NCBI RefSeq assembly: GCF_000986865.1
Contig: NZ_LAVS01000086.1
Coordinates: 201,487-265,486, forward strand
Length of the DNA stretch: 64,000 bases
Reading direction: 5' to 3'
Source: Rheinheimera mesophila
GTDB lineage: Bacteria > Pseudomonadota > Gammaproteobacteria > Enterobacterales > Alteromonadaceae
Shown one piece after another: positions 34,907-43,686 of the stretch (position 1 is the stretch's first letter; every line of letters starts with the position of its first letter). Below the pieces are notes generated by a model. That model did no database searches. It saw only the letters and a program-made list of their open reading frames with translations, and was not told the DNA's origin. Position numbers and translations under genes: made by a program.

Positions 34907-34929
34907 AAGGCCTGCCTGAGGCAAGCCTT
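34907..34929 (-). terminator. Rho-independent terminator of the M20 amidohydrolase gene
   Basis: Stem AAGGC/GCCTT (34907-34911 with 34925-34929) enclosing an inner TGCC/GGCA stem, followed on the minus strand by TTTTTG. Confidence 0.78.
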
Positions 34930-34953
34930 GGTTTGTATTCTCTGAAGCCTCAT

Positions 34954-36282
34954 TTAGGGTTTGGGCATCAGGTCCAGCAAAGCGACAACAGTGGCCTCTA
35001 CGCCAGTTTTAATGGCAGGCTCTGGTGCAATTTTAAATAATGGACTGTGATGGCTCGGCACTGGAGCGCCGCCTTGTTTCTCCCGCTCAAAGTCCGCTTT
35101 GGGGGTACCGCCAATCTGGAAATACACACTCTGGATGGTCGGGTTCATAATTAAAAACGGATAATCCTCAGCGCCCATGCCTAAACGTTTGTAATTCTGA
35201 TCCAGGATATCTGCACCAAAATGACCGACCCAGCGCTGCTTTAACCTTTGCGTCAGTGCAATATCATTGACTGTAGGCGGGGTGGTTTGTGGGTCGACTG
35301 TCACTTCTGGCAGTTTGTCTTCAGGCAAACCCGCGACCCGGCCCATATTGGTGGCCACTCGTTTAATAGCGCTAATCAGTTGCTCGCGGGTTTCTAAGGT
35401 ATCGTTGCGCACTGTCAGCTGTAAGTGTGCTGAATCCGGAATAATATTGTGCTTTGAACCAGCGTGAAACGAACCGACGGTAATGACACTGGGCTCTTTG
35501 GGGGCCACTTCGCGGCTGACAATAGTCTGCAGTGCCAGTACGATTTGCGAACCCAACACTATCGGGTCTTTGCCCCGATGTGGGCTGGCACCATGAGCGC
35601 CAACACCATGAATATGGATATCTACTGAATCGACACCCGAGTAGGGCGAACCTTCGACAGCGACAATTTTACCCGCTTCAATTTCACTGGAGACATGCAG
35701 CGCCATCGCATAATCCGGTGTGCCAAAACGCTGCCAGATGTGATCGTCGCGCATACTTTGGGCACCGCCCACATATTCTTCGGCAGGCTGGCCTATCAGC
35801 ATCAGGGTACCTTGCCACTGATCTTTGATTTTGACCATCTGACGCGCCGTACCTACTAAACTGGTGATGTGCATATCATGGCCACAGGCATGCATCACCG
35901 ACACCTCATTGCCATGCCAGTCTTTAGTTTTTACTTTCGATGCGTAAGGCAAACCACTCTTTTCCTCCACTGGCAAGGCGTCCATATCCGCTCGCATCAT
36001 CACCAGTGGGCCTTTACCATTTTTTAGAATCGCCACCACACCAGTTTTTCCAACGCCAGTGGTCACTTCAAAACCCGCGTCTTTGAGCTCTTTGGCTAAA
36101 CGCTCAGCGGTTTTAAACTCCATAAATGACAGTTCTGGGTTTTGGTGAAAGTGCTTAAACAGCGGCTCCAGATGCTGTTGGTAATCGGTATGAATAGCGT
36201 GAGCTAACTGCTTTGGCACGGCAAAACTACTGGTGCTGATAAAAGCAGAGCTGATTAAACAGGCGAGGGGCAGCAGGCGCAT
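34954..36282 (-). CDS. Exported M20 family amidohydrolase/carboxypeptidase
   Basis: The product of about 442 residues has a signal peptide (LLPLACLISSAFISTSSFA) and the M20D amidohydrolase pattern: FHQNPELSFMEFKTAERLAKEL, VMMRADMDALPVEE, MHACGHDMHITSLVGTA, IGQPAEEYVGGAQSMRDDH and GMGAEDYPFL. The His, Cys and Glu of these motifs bind the two metal ions. Relatives hydrolyse N-acyl amino acids or hippurate-type conjugates. ATG at 36282 is chosen because AAGGA is well spaced and the signal peptide begins there; an in-frame ATG at 36366 adds a non-signal head. It is periplasmic and monocistronic. Confidence 0.88.
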   Translation of the reverse strand: MRLLPLACLISSAFISTSSFAVPKQLAHAIHTDYQQHLEPLFKHFHQNPELSFMEFKTAERLAKELKDAGFEVTTGVGKTGVVAILKNGKGPLVMMRADMDALPVEEKSGLPYASKVKTKDWHGNEVSVMHACGHDMHITSLVGTARQMVKIKDQWQGTLMLIGQPAEEYVGGAQSMRDDHIWQRFGTPDYAMALHVSSEIEAGKIVAVEGSPYSGVDSVDIHIHGVGAHGASPHRGKDPIVLGSQIVLALQTIVSREVAPKEPSVITVGSFHAGSKHNIIPDSAHLQLTVRNDTLETREQLISAIKRVATNMGRVAGLPEDKLPEVTVDPQTTPPTVNDIALTQRLKQRWVGHFGADILDQNYKRLGMGAEDYPFLIMNPTIQSVYFQIGGTPKADFEREKQGGAPVPSHHSPLFKIAPEPAIKTGVEATVVALLDLMPKP

Positions 36283-36565
36283 TCTGAAATCCTTTTTTTT
36301 CTTTTGAACCAGTGGGTCGTTCATCATCACAGCATAAAAAAACCACCCAGGACAAGAGATGGACATAGATATGCGCTTAAATTCAGCCTTTTAAAGATGA
36401 TTGGTACTTCAGAGCAAAACACGATAAGCTAAAAGACTGAAAAATCTAATTTTTTGACTAAATTTGTCAGGCTCTGCTGCTGATCCGATGGTATGATCAA
36501 GCCACCAAGCTAACGAGCTCTGTAGATCAAGGGGTTATTTCTCTTATGTGTTCAGGTGGCTGACA

Positions 36566-36904
36566 ATGAAGCCGTTAAGTTTTATTGCGCTGTTCTTTTA
36601 TCTAAGTTCGCTGTTCCCTTCAGTGCAGAGTTTGGCTGCCGATCAGTGGCTGGCTTCACCTCAAAGTTCACCCACTCATAGTGTGGCCCAACTCACCTCT
36701 GTAACATCATCACCTGTGAAACATTTGATGTTATCAGATGATGATGACCAGGGGCTGGCGCAACTGTATAGCCACGTCATCGGGCCAGCCTTGAGCCAGA
36801 GCTATAGCGCATTAACTACGGCATATTATCCCCAGCGGGCTGTGGCCTTTTTAGCGCGGGCTCCTCCGGTGGTACTGAATAAACTGACTATTTTTGCCCG
36901 GTAG
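36566..36904 (+). CDS. Small secreted protein of unknown function
   Basis: This 112-residue product has a signal peptide (MKPLSFIALFFYLSSLFP, cleavage near SLA). The mature part is Ser/Thr/Gln-rich with an acidic DDDDQG stretch, and ends with ALTTAYYPQRAVAFLARAPPVVLNKLTIFAR. I do not recognise it. ATG at 36566 with AGGTGG seven bases upstream is preferred over GTG at 36548. It lies upstream of the antiporter gene by about 90 bp, with the same orientation but unclear linkage. Confidence 0.5.
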   Translation: MKPLSFIALFFYLSSLFPSVQSLAADQWLASPQSSPTHSVAQLTSVTSSPVKHLMLSDDDDQGLAQLYSHVIGPALSQSYSALTTAYYPQRAVAFLARAPPVVLNKLTIFAR

Positions 36905-36994
36905 TATCTAGCTTCTGAAACTAAAAAGTCTGGTGCTACCCAATAAAGTTATGCTGTAGGTTTGGCCTGTAGCCTCAATACGAGGAACCTATTC

Positions 36995-38713
36995 ATGTTT
37001 GTCATCGATCAAATTATTTTATTAGCCGCGATTCTGATTATTTTCGGCATTTTATCCAGCAAGTTGTCGGCCCGCTTAGGTTTACCTGTGCTGGTGCTGT
37101 TTTTGATGGTCGGTATGCTGGCCGGGGAAGACGGCCCGGGCGGCATAGTGTTTGATAATGCGCAAATTGCGCATGCGCTTGGCTCGTTAGCATTAGCTAT
37201 TATTCTGTTTGACGGCGGTTTGCAAACGCCTATGGCGTCTATCAAACAGGTATGGAAGCCGGCCTCTGTCCTGGCCACTTTGGGGGTTTTGGTGACCTCA
37301 GCTATCACTGGTGTGGCGGCCGCTTATATTCTGGACGTATCGTTATTTTACGGCTTACTTATTGGTGCCATTGTCGGTTCTACCGACGCTGCTGCTGTAT
37401 TTTCCTTATTGCGTAATGCCGGTATTCATATCAATCCGCGGCTGAAATCGACGCTGGAAATTGAAAGTGCAACCAACGATCCTATGGCGATTTTTCTGAC
37501 CGTGGGCTTGTTAGAAGTCATGGTGAAAGGGCTGGAACCCGGTACTGGTTTATTGATGCTGTTTGTCCAGCAAATGGGCATAGGGTCTGCCGTAGGTTTA
37601 CTAGGTGGCTGGCTATCCGTGCGTATCATAAACCGCATTCATTTAACCACCTCAGGTTTATACCCTGTGATGGTTGCGGCCTTTGGTTTATTGGCTTTTG
37701 GTATCGCAGCCAATCTGGGCGGTAGTGGTTTTCTTGCCATTTTTATTGCTGGTGTGGTGATAGGCAACAGTAGGTTTGTATTTCAGCGCAGTACCTTTTT
37801 GTTTCACGACGGTTTGGCCTGGTTGGGGCAAATTATCATGTTCGTGTTTTTAGGTTTGCTGATTGACCCCTCTTCTTTGCTTGATGTCTGGTTGGAAGGT
37901 TTGCTGATCGCTGCAGTGTTGACCTTAGTAGCGCGCCCTTTGTCAGTGATTCCTGTGCTGAAACTTTTTGGCTTTAATGCGCGGGAAATGACCTTAGTAT
38001 CCTGGGTGGGGTTACGCGGGTCTGTGCCTATTATTCTGGCGATTTACCCGCTGATTTATGGCTTACCCGGTGCCAACCTGATTTTTAGTGTGGTGTTTTT
38101 CGTGGTGCTCATTTCAGCCACTATACAGGGCTCAACTTTACCCTGGGTGGCCCGTACTTTGGGTTTAACCGAACCCCCTCCGGTAACACCGGCAGCTACA
38201 CTGGAGATCACCGCTTTGGGGGATGTAGATGCGGATATAGTGGAGTATCAACTGGGTGACAATTCACGGGCGTCAGGTCGTCGTTTATCCCAGATGGCGT
38301 TGCCGGACGGCACTGTGGTGGCGATGATCACCCGTGGCAATCAGGTGATCCCACCCCGGGGGTCAACCTTGCTGCATGCCGGTGATCATTTGTTTATTGT
38401 GATGAAACCTGATGTGCGTGAATTTGTTGACTTGGTATGTGCCGGAGTGTCTGAAGCCAGCCATCAGGAGCTGCCTGCTGGCGAATTACGCTTAAAAGGC
38501 TACACCAAAGTGGAGGATTTACAGCATTCCTATGGCATCGAACTGTCGGCTGAAGCTGGTTTATCGCTCGATGAATTATTACGTCAGTCTTTTGCTGGTG
38601 CGCCTGAAAACGATCAAAGCAAAGATTTCGGCGAGGTCAGGCTTTATGTGCGGGATATGGTTGGGCAACGTATTGCCACTGTAGGCATAGTAACCACAGC
38701 GGCCATCAGTTAA
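36995..38713 (+). CDS. cvrA: Potassium/proton antiporter, CvrA/NhaP2 type
   Basis: This 572-residue protein has about 12-13 membrane helices of the CPA1 family: LLAAILIIFGILSSKLSARLGLPVLVLFLMVGMLAGEDGPGGI at the start, the IILFDGG motif, VGSTDAAAVFSLLR with the ion-binding Asp pair, LEIESATNDPMAIFLT, and a C-terminal WVGLRGSVPIILAIYP. A cytoplasmic RCK_C-like domain follows (about residues 400-480, YQLGDNSRASGRRLSQMALPDGTVVAMITRG), then a CorC/HlyC-like region. It extrudes K+ or Na+ for H+. ATG at 36995 with GAGGAA upstream is preferred over the longer frame from 36962. The length matches E. coli CvrA. Confidence 0.88.
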   Translation: MFVIDQIILLAAILIIFGILSSKLSARLGLPVLVLFLMVGMLAGEDGPGGIVFDNAQIAHALGSLALAIILFDGGLQTPMASIKQVWKPASVLATLGVLVTSAITGVAAAYILDVSLFYGLLIGAIVGSTDAAAVFSLLRNAGIHINPRLKSTLEIESATNDPMAIFLTVGLLEVMVKGLEPGTGLLMLFVQQMGIGSAVGLLGGWLSVRIINRIHLTTSGLYPVMVAAFGLLAFGIAANLGGSGFLAIFIAGVVIGNSRFVFQRSTFLFHDGLAWLGQIIMFVFLGLLIDPSSLLDVWLEGLLIAAVLTLVARPLSVIPVLKLFGFNAREMTLVSWVGLRGSVPIILAIYPLIYGLPGANLIFSVVFFVVLISATIQGSTLPWVARTLGLTEPPPVTPAATLEITALGDVDADIVEYQLGDNSRASGRRLSQMALPDGTVVAMITRGNQVIPPRGSTLLHAGDHLFIVMKPDVREFVDLVCAGVSEASHQELPAGELRLKGYTKVEDLQHSYGIELSAEAGLSLDELLRQSFAGAPENDQSKDFGEVRLYVRDMVGQRIATVGIVTTAAIS

Positions 38714-38721
38714 AGACAATC

Positions 38722-38755
38722 GCCTCAGACAGGCCTTGCGGGTCTGCTCTGAGGC
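38722..38755 (+). terminator. Rho-independent terminator after the antiporter gene
   Basis: Eight-bp stem GCCTCAGA/TCTGAGGC (38722-38729 with 38748-38755) with an inner CAG/CTG pairing, followed by TGTTTTA. It may also serve the convergent aspartoacylase-family gene. Confidence 0.75.
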
Positions 38756-38759
38756 TGTT

Positions 38760-39824
38760 TTATACGACACCTAAAATCGAAGGCATAGCCGCATCCACTT
38801 CGTCTGTGATGGCGTCCAGCGTTTTCTCTGCTTCATCCAAAGAGCTTACTTCGGCTATATGGAACAAAGCTTCACCTTCGTTCACCAGCGGTAAGTTATT
38901 GCGGCCTATTACTATGCCATTAAAGCTGGCTTCAACCGCCACTTCAAAGTCGGAGTAGGGACTGTAGATATGCGCCAATACGTCACCTTGTTGTACCGTC
39001 TGCCCTAGGCCGACGTAATACCGCGCTATACCGTCGTGTTCTGCTCTGATCCAGCTACTTTTTTTACTAAATAAAGAGCCGGTTTTCACCGCTTTCTTGC
39101 TTGGGCTGAACATACGGAGGTCTTGCATCACATTTAAAATGCCGTGCACACCAATTTTGATCGACTGTTCATCAAAACGCAGCGCTTCACCTGCTTCGTA
39201 CAAAATAATAGGAATACCCAAGGCGTTAGCTGTGCCACGCATGGTGCCTTCCCGGCTGGCTGCTTTGATAATAATAGGGGCGTTAAATACCTCAGCCATT
39301 TGCAACGCCACTTTGTCTTTGGCACTGGCCCGAACCTGAGGCAGGTTGCTACGATGAATAGCGCCTGTGTGTAAATCAATGACATGGGTGCATTGCTTTA
39401 AAATACGTTCGGTAAACTGATAGGCCATACGGCTACCGAGTGAGCCTTTTTCACTGCCGGGAAAACTGCGGTTTAAGTCGCGTCTGTCGGGTAAATAACG
39501 CGATTGCTGGACAAAACCATAGGTGTTAACGATAGGAACCACCACCAAAGTGCCACGTAACTGGTTGAGCTTAGGCATCTTCAGCAGCCGACGGCAAATC
39601 TCCACGCCATTGATTTCATCGCCATGCAAAGCTGAGGTAATGAGTAACACCGGACCAGGTCTTTTGCCATGCACTACATGAGCGCCGATATTCAGCTCAG
39701 TGTGGGTATATAGTTTGCCAAAAGGAATATCCACCACGGCACGCTGGCCCGGCTGGATCACTGTGCCCCCTAAGCTAAAAGGCTGTTGTTTTTCGGGGGC
39801 AACTTTGCTTTCTGCTGTGGACAT
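38760..39824 (-). CDS. Succinylglutamate desuccinylase/aspartoacylase family protein
   Basis: This 354-residue zinc hydrolase belongs to the AstE/AspA family: LLITSALHGDEINGVEICRRLL with the HxxE ligands, RRDLNRSFPG, VIDLHTGAIHRSNLPQVR with the third ligand, and LYEAGEALRFDE with the catalytic glutamate. A C-terminal barrel-like region (ARYYVGLGQTVQQGDVLAHIYSP) follows, as in many bacterial members. It follows rimK by 3 bp, so they are one operon. An amidase acting on glutamyl or similar conjugates is a reasonable inference; the specific substrate is not established. Confidence 0.85.
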   Translation of the reverse strand: MSTAESKVAPEKQQPFSLGGTVIQPGQRAVVDIPFGKLYTHTELNIGAHVVHGKRPGPVLLITSALHGDEINGVEICRRLLKMPKLNQLRGTLVVVPIVNTYGFVQQSRYLPDRRDLNRSFPGSEKGSLGSRMAYQFTERILKQCTHVIDLHTGAIHRSNLPQVRASAKDKVALQMAEVFNAPIIIKAASREGTMRGTANALGIPIILYEAGEALRFDEQSIKIGVHGILNVMQDLRMFSPSKKAVKTGSLFSKKSSWIRAEHDGIARYYVGLGQTVQQGDVLAHIYSPYSDFEVAVEASFNGIVIGRNNLPLVNEGEALFHIAEVSSLDEAEKTLDAITDEVDAAMPSILGVV

Positions 39825-39827
39825 GGG

Positions 39828-40754
39828 CTATTTCACCTGCTTTTTTTGCTGCGCTTTTTGTTGCATCCGAGCCTGATGCAAAGGCACATGTTTCTCCAGA
39901 TATTCAATCATCCGGCCTGCGACATCTATGTCGGTTGCACCTTCTATACCTTCAAGACCTGGCGAGCTGTTGACCTCCATCACTACAGGGCCATGGTTAG
40001 AGCGCAAAATATCTACCCCGGCCACATGCAGGCCCATGGTTTTAGCCGCAGCCAAAGCTGTGCGTTTTTCCTCAGCGCTGAGTTTAACAACAGAGGCTGT
40101 GCCACCGCGGTGTAAATTGGAACGAAACTCGCCGGCTTTGGCCTGACGTTTCATTGATGCGACTATTTTATTGCCAATAATAAAGCAGCGGATATCCGCA
40201 CCATTAGCTTCTTTGATGTACTCCTGCACCAGAATATTAGCGTTTAAGCCCATAAAAGCCTCAATCACACTTTCGGCGGCAGTGCGGGTTTCGGCCAACA
40301 CCACGCCAATACCCTGAGTACCTTCTAAAAGTTTGATCACCAGCGGTGCGCCACCGACCATCTCAATTAAATCAGGGATATCACCGGGTTTATCGGCAAA
40401 ACCTGTAATAGGCAGGCCTATACCTTCGCGGGCCAGAAGTTGCAGCGAGCAGAGTTTATCGCGGGCGCGGCTGATGGCGCTGGATTCATTCAATGCATAG
40501 ACGCCCATCATTTCAAACTGACGCAGCACAGCAGTACCATAAAAGGTAATGGAAGCGCCAACCCGGGGGATCACGGCATCAAATTGCTCCAGCACTTCAC
40601 CTTTGTAGTGAATACCGGATTTGGTTTTATTGATGTTCATGTAGCACATCAGCGGGTCTATCACTTCTATCTGATGACCCCGTTCTTGTGCTGCTTCAAC
40701 CAGCCGGCGGGTTGAATACAACTCACTATTGCGCGATAACACCGCAATTTTCAT
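39828..40754 (-). CDS. rimK: ATP-grasp glutamate ligase RimK
   Basis: This 308-residue protein begins [35 protein letters not shown] and matches RimK through the ATP-grasp fold: [76 protein letters not shown] and [22 protein letters not shown]. RimK adds glutamate residues to the C terminus of ribosomal protein S6 and can make poly-alpha-glutamate. It is the first gene of a pair with the aspartoacylase-family gene. No RimB-type protease gene is seen nearby. Confidence 0.93.
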   Translation of the reverse strand: MKIAVLSRNSELYSTRRLVEAAQERGHQIEVIDPLMCYMNINKTKSGIHYKGEVLEQFDAVIPRVGASITFYGTAVLRQFEMMGVYALNESSAISRARDKLCSLQLLAREGIGLPITGFADKPGDIPDLIEMVGGAPLVIKLLEGTQGIGVVLAETRTAAESVIEAFMGLNANILVQEYIKEANGADIRCFIIGNKIVASMKRQAKAGEFRSNLHRGGTASVVKLSAEEKRTALAAAKTMGLHVAGVDILRSNHGPVVMEVNSSPGLEGIEGATDIDVAGRMIEYLEKHVPLHQARMQQKAQQKKQVK

Positions 40755-40836
40755 AACAACACCTTCAATTTTTTTGTTATGAGTATTCTAGTGTGCTTTA
40801 GCAGCCAAGTATCTGTATAAAATCAAAAAATTTACA

Positions 40837-40856
40837 TTAAAGCCATACCGCTTTAA
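40837..40856 (-). terminator. Terminator overlapping the end of mgtE
   Basis: Seven-bp stem TTAAAGC/GCTTTAA (40837-40843 with 40850-40856), loop CATACC. On the minus strand it is followed after a few bases by ATTTTTTG. The stem includes the mgtE stop codon. Confidence 0.5.
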
Positions 40857-42202
40857 AGTAAGAACAGCGAACCCAGGCCGAGGAAGGCAAAAAAACCTAT
40901 CACGTCTGTCACCGTAGTTAAGATCACTGAACCGGACAGGGCCGGGTCTATTTTCATTTTTTCCAGCCAAACCGGGATCACCACGCCACTAAAGGCCGCG
41001 ACGCAAATATTGATCACTATGGCCAGGCTAATGACAGTGGCAATAATCCAGTCACCAAACCAAAGATAGGTAATACCAGCAATCACCAAAGCCCAGAGCA
41101 CGCCGTTAATAGCGCCAACCCCAAGCTCTTTGCGCATCAAAGTCCAGTAGGTTTGTGGGGTTATTTGCCCCAGGGCTAAACCCCGGATAATCAGAGTTAA
41201 AGTTTGACTGCCTGCGATGCCACCCATCGAAGCCACTATCGGCATCAACACCGCCAAAGCCACCACTTGCTGCAAGGTAGCTTCAAATAAACCTATGGTC
41301 CATGCCGCTAAAAAGGCGGTCAGTAAGTTAATACCCAGCCATAAAGCACGGCGTTTGGCGCTGTTGATAATAGGAGCGAATAAGTCTTCCTCTTCGTCCA
41401 GACCCGCCGTATGCATAAACTGGCCTTCGAGGCTACGACGCACGTTTTCTAAGGCCTCACCTATAGATAAACGGCCTAACAGTTTGCCTTCGCTATCGAC
41501 CACAGCCAAAGCGCTGTAACCGGAGCGGGCCACTAAATCCGAGCCTTGATCCAGCTCCATATCACCTTGCACCACTGGGGCTTCGGCGTCGATAAATTCC
41601 ACCACAGGCATATGGTTCGGCTGGCCTAATAAACGTATGCCCTGCAATAAACCGACATAACGGCCGGTGCGGTCGACCACAAACAAGGCTTCCTGATATT
41701 CAGCATCTTCGGTTAGTTTTTTAAATAACCGCACCGCATCCCGCACTTTGGCGTTTTTGCTTAAGATCAGTACGTCGTGGTCAGCATAACGACCACATTG
41801 TTCGTCATCGTAGGTTAAGGCCTGATCCAGCCAGCGTTTTTCACTTTGATCCAATCGTGAACAGGCGTACTGATAAATAGCGTCCGGTAATTCATCCAGC
41901 AGTTCAATCAGATCGTCAACATCAATTTCTTCAACCAGTTCATGCAGTTGTGCTGTTTCGAGCTGCTTAAAGATGTTGCTGCGCGCATCCACCCTCATGT
42001 AGGTTAAGGCGGCGATTTGTTGTTCTTTTTCCAGTGTCAGCCAGGTGCCAACCCGCTGTTCCAGCGGCATGGCTTCCAGCGCAAAAGCGATCTCTTCCGG
42101 CTCCAGTTGGTCCAGTTTTTCCGCCAGCTGTTCAGTTTCGTTTTCATCAAAACTGTCGCGGACTATCTCTTCAATATCCAGTGGACTATTTTCAACCATC
42201 AA
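40853..42202 (-). CDS. mgtE: Magnesium transporter MgtE
   Basis: This 449-residue protein has the MgtE order: an N domain of helical repeats (residues about 1-125, LDQLEPEEIAFALEAMPLEQRVGTWLTL), paired CBS domains (about 130-255, DVLILSKNAKVRDAVRLFKKL and LVARSGYSALAVVDSEGKLLGRLS), a plug helix, and five membrane helices. The helices contain LMPIVASMGGIAGSQTLTLIIRGLALG, the family selectivity motif. The channel passes Mg2+ and is gated by cytoplasmic Mg2+ binding to the N and CBS domains. It follows the corA-like gene by about 15 bp on the same strand. Confidence 0.93.
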   Translation of the reverse strand: MMVENSPLDIEEIVRDSFDENETEQLAEKLDQLEPEEIAFALEAMPLEQRVGTWLTLEKEQQIAALTYMRVDARSNIFKQLETAQLHELVEEIDVDDLIELLDELPDAIYQYACSRLDQSEKRWLDQALTYDDEQCGRYADHDVLILSKNAKVRDAVRLFKKLTEDAEYQEALFVVDRTGRYVGLLQGIRLLGQPNHMPVVEFIDAEAPVVQGDMELDQGSDLVARSGYSALAVVDSEGKLLGRLSIGEALENVRRSLEGQFMHTAGLDEEEDLFAPIINSAKRRALWLGINLLTAFLAAWTIGLFEATLQQVVALAVLMPIVASMGGIAGSQTLTLIIRGLALGQITPQTYWTLMRKELGVGAINGVLWALVIAGITYLWFGDWIIATVISLAIVINICVAAFSGVVIPVWLEKMKIDPALSGSVILTTVTDVIGFFAFLGLGSLFLL

Positions 42203-42217
42203 TGCGCCTAAACCGCT

Positions 42218-43183
42218 TTACCACCAGCGGCGGATTTTAAATAAAGTCAGTAGGCCTAATGCCAAAGCCAGCATTAAGCCCCAGGTAATATAATAGCCGG
42301 ACGGGTTTTCCAGCTCGGGCATGTACTTAAAATTCATGCCATAGACGCCCACAATAAAGGTCAGCGGAATAAACACAGCGCTGAGCATGGTCAGCACTTT
42401 CATTTTTTCGTTAATTTGATGCGAAGAGGTCGACATATACCCATCTACTAAATCACTTAATTGATCGTAATACATTTGGGTCATACTGTGCAGGCGCTCA
42501 AACTTCTCGTAAAAATCGCGTAATTCTATCGCCTCAAAATGACGTTTAAATGGATGGCTGGCGTCTTCTTCATACAAAAGATCAGAAAACATTTCTTTTT
42601 GGTACGCCAGATTGCGGTCAATTTTACGAAATACCGAGCGATACTTCATAATTTGCGCCATTTTTTGATCATTGCCATTGCTTTGCATGCTGTCTTCCAG
42701 CTCACCTAACTCATCTTCAAACTGCAGCAGTTTCTCCAGATAAGTGCCGGAGACTGCATGAATGTATTTTTTCACCCAGTCTTTAAATCTGTCGAGACCG
42801 CTAAACGAAGAAAAGGGCAGATCAATTTTGCTGTCATTCAGTGGGCAATGGTATTTCACCAGAATCACCTGATCGTTAAACAGCACAGAAATCTGACTAT
42901 GCCCCGGATAATCGCTGAAATCAGGGCCAGAAAAGCCACGTAAAATCAGCAGGCTAAAGCTGTCACTGAATTCCATCTTCGGCGGATGGCGCTCACGTAA
43001 AAAATCCTCAGCTATTACAGGGTGAATGCGGAAAAACTCCAGCACCTGGCGTTGTTCCATCTGATTGGCGGCCGTTAAGTTGATCCAGATTTTGGTATCA
43101 GTGAGCAAAGGGTAACGCAGCGCCTGAAAATCGCTGATCTGCCATTGTTGTTGCTCGGGGCAATACTGGTGAAGTTCAATCAT
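42218..43183 (-). CDS. corA: CorA-family magnesium/divalent-cation channel
   Basis: This 321-residue protein shows the CorA pattern: a cytoplasmic alpha/beta domain, long stalk helices (LEKLLQFEDELGELEDSMQSNG, FEAIELRDFYEKFERLHSMTQMYYDQLSDLVDGY), and two C-terminal membrane helices with the hallmark YGMNF followed by an acidic MPELENPSG loop. A short basic tail (KIRRWW) follows. The canonical GMN supports Mg2+ (or Co2+/Ni2+) uptake; ZntB-like export is less likely. ATG at 43183 with AAGG upstream is preferred over a longer frame to 43240. It is probably in one operon with mgtE. Confidence 0.88.
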   Translation of the reverse strand: MIELHQYCPEQQQWQISDFQALRYPLLTDTKIWINLTAANQMEQRQVLEFFRIHPVIAEDFLRERHPPKMEFSDSFSLLILRGFSGPDFSDYPGHSQISVLFNDQVILVKYHCPLNDSKIDLPFSSFSGLDRFKDWVKKYIHAVSGTYLEKLLQFEDELGELEDSMQSNGNDQKMAQIMKYRSVFRKIDRNLAYQKEMFSDLLYEEDASHPFKRHFEAIELRDFYEKFERLHSMTQMYYDQLSDLVDGYMSTSSHQINEKMKVLTMLSAVFIPLTFIVGVYGMNFKYMPELENPSGYYITWGLMLALALGLLTLFKIRRWW

Positions 43184-43343
43184 GCTGCTGGCCTTCTGAA
43201 TACTGTTGGCAGCATAAGCAAAAAGGCAACAGGAATGCAAATGCTGTTGTGGATCTTAGACTTAGATTAAAGACTTTGATGGAAAAAACAGCAGATGTTT
43301 GAGTCTAGGGACCTGCAACAGCCAGTGGATTTTCGACTAAAGG

Positions 43344-43601
43344 TTAGTTTGGTTTCTCCGGCTCCTGTTCTTTTGGAATGGTACGAACAGCAAAAAGTAC
43401 CAAAACAAAATCCAGGACTAGATATTTCAGTAGGCTGGTATAAAACACTGTAGTTCCGGCCAGATACTGGCTGCCTCCTGAAGAAATGACATAACCCTGT
43501 GCAATTTTATCTAAGATCAGATCAGCAACAACAAAAGCCAGAGCAATAAAAACCAATCTGATGGGCCAGACATAAGTTTTAGACACTTGAATACTGATCA
43601 T
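43344..43601 (-). CDS. Small membrane protein of unknown function
   Basis: This 85-residue protein has two or three hydrophobic segments (WPIRLVFIALAFVVADLILDKIA, and YLVLDFVLVLFAVRTI near the C terminus) and a charged Glu/Pro/Lys tail. I do not recognise it. It is a stand-alone gene between the esterase gene and the corA-like gene, with ordinary composition. Confidence 0.55.
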   Translation of the reverse strand: MISIQVSKTYVWPIRLVFIALAFVVADLILDKIAQGYVISSGGSQYLAGTTVFYTSLLKYLVLDFVLVLFAVRTIPKEQEPEKPN

Positions 43602-43686
43602 TAGCTGACTCCTTGGTTTTATTTTTCAATGGCTTAAGTTTCTTGTTGAGAGCAATGTTGAGCTAGCCAGCCGAGCCATCCGGTTT

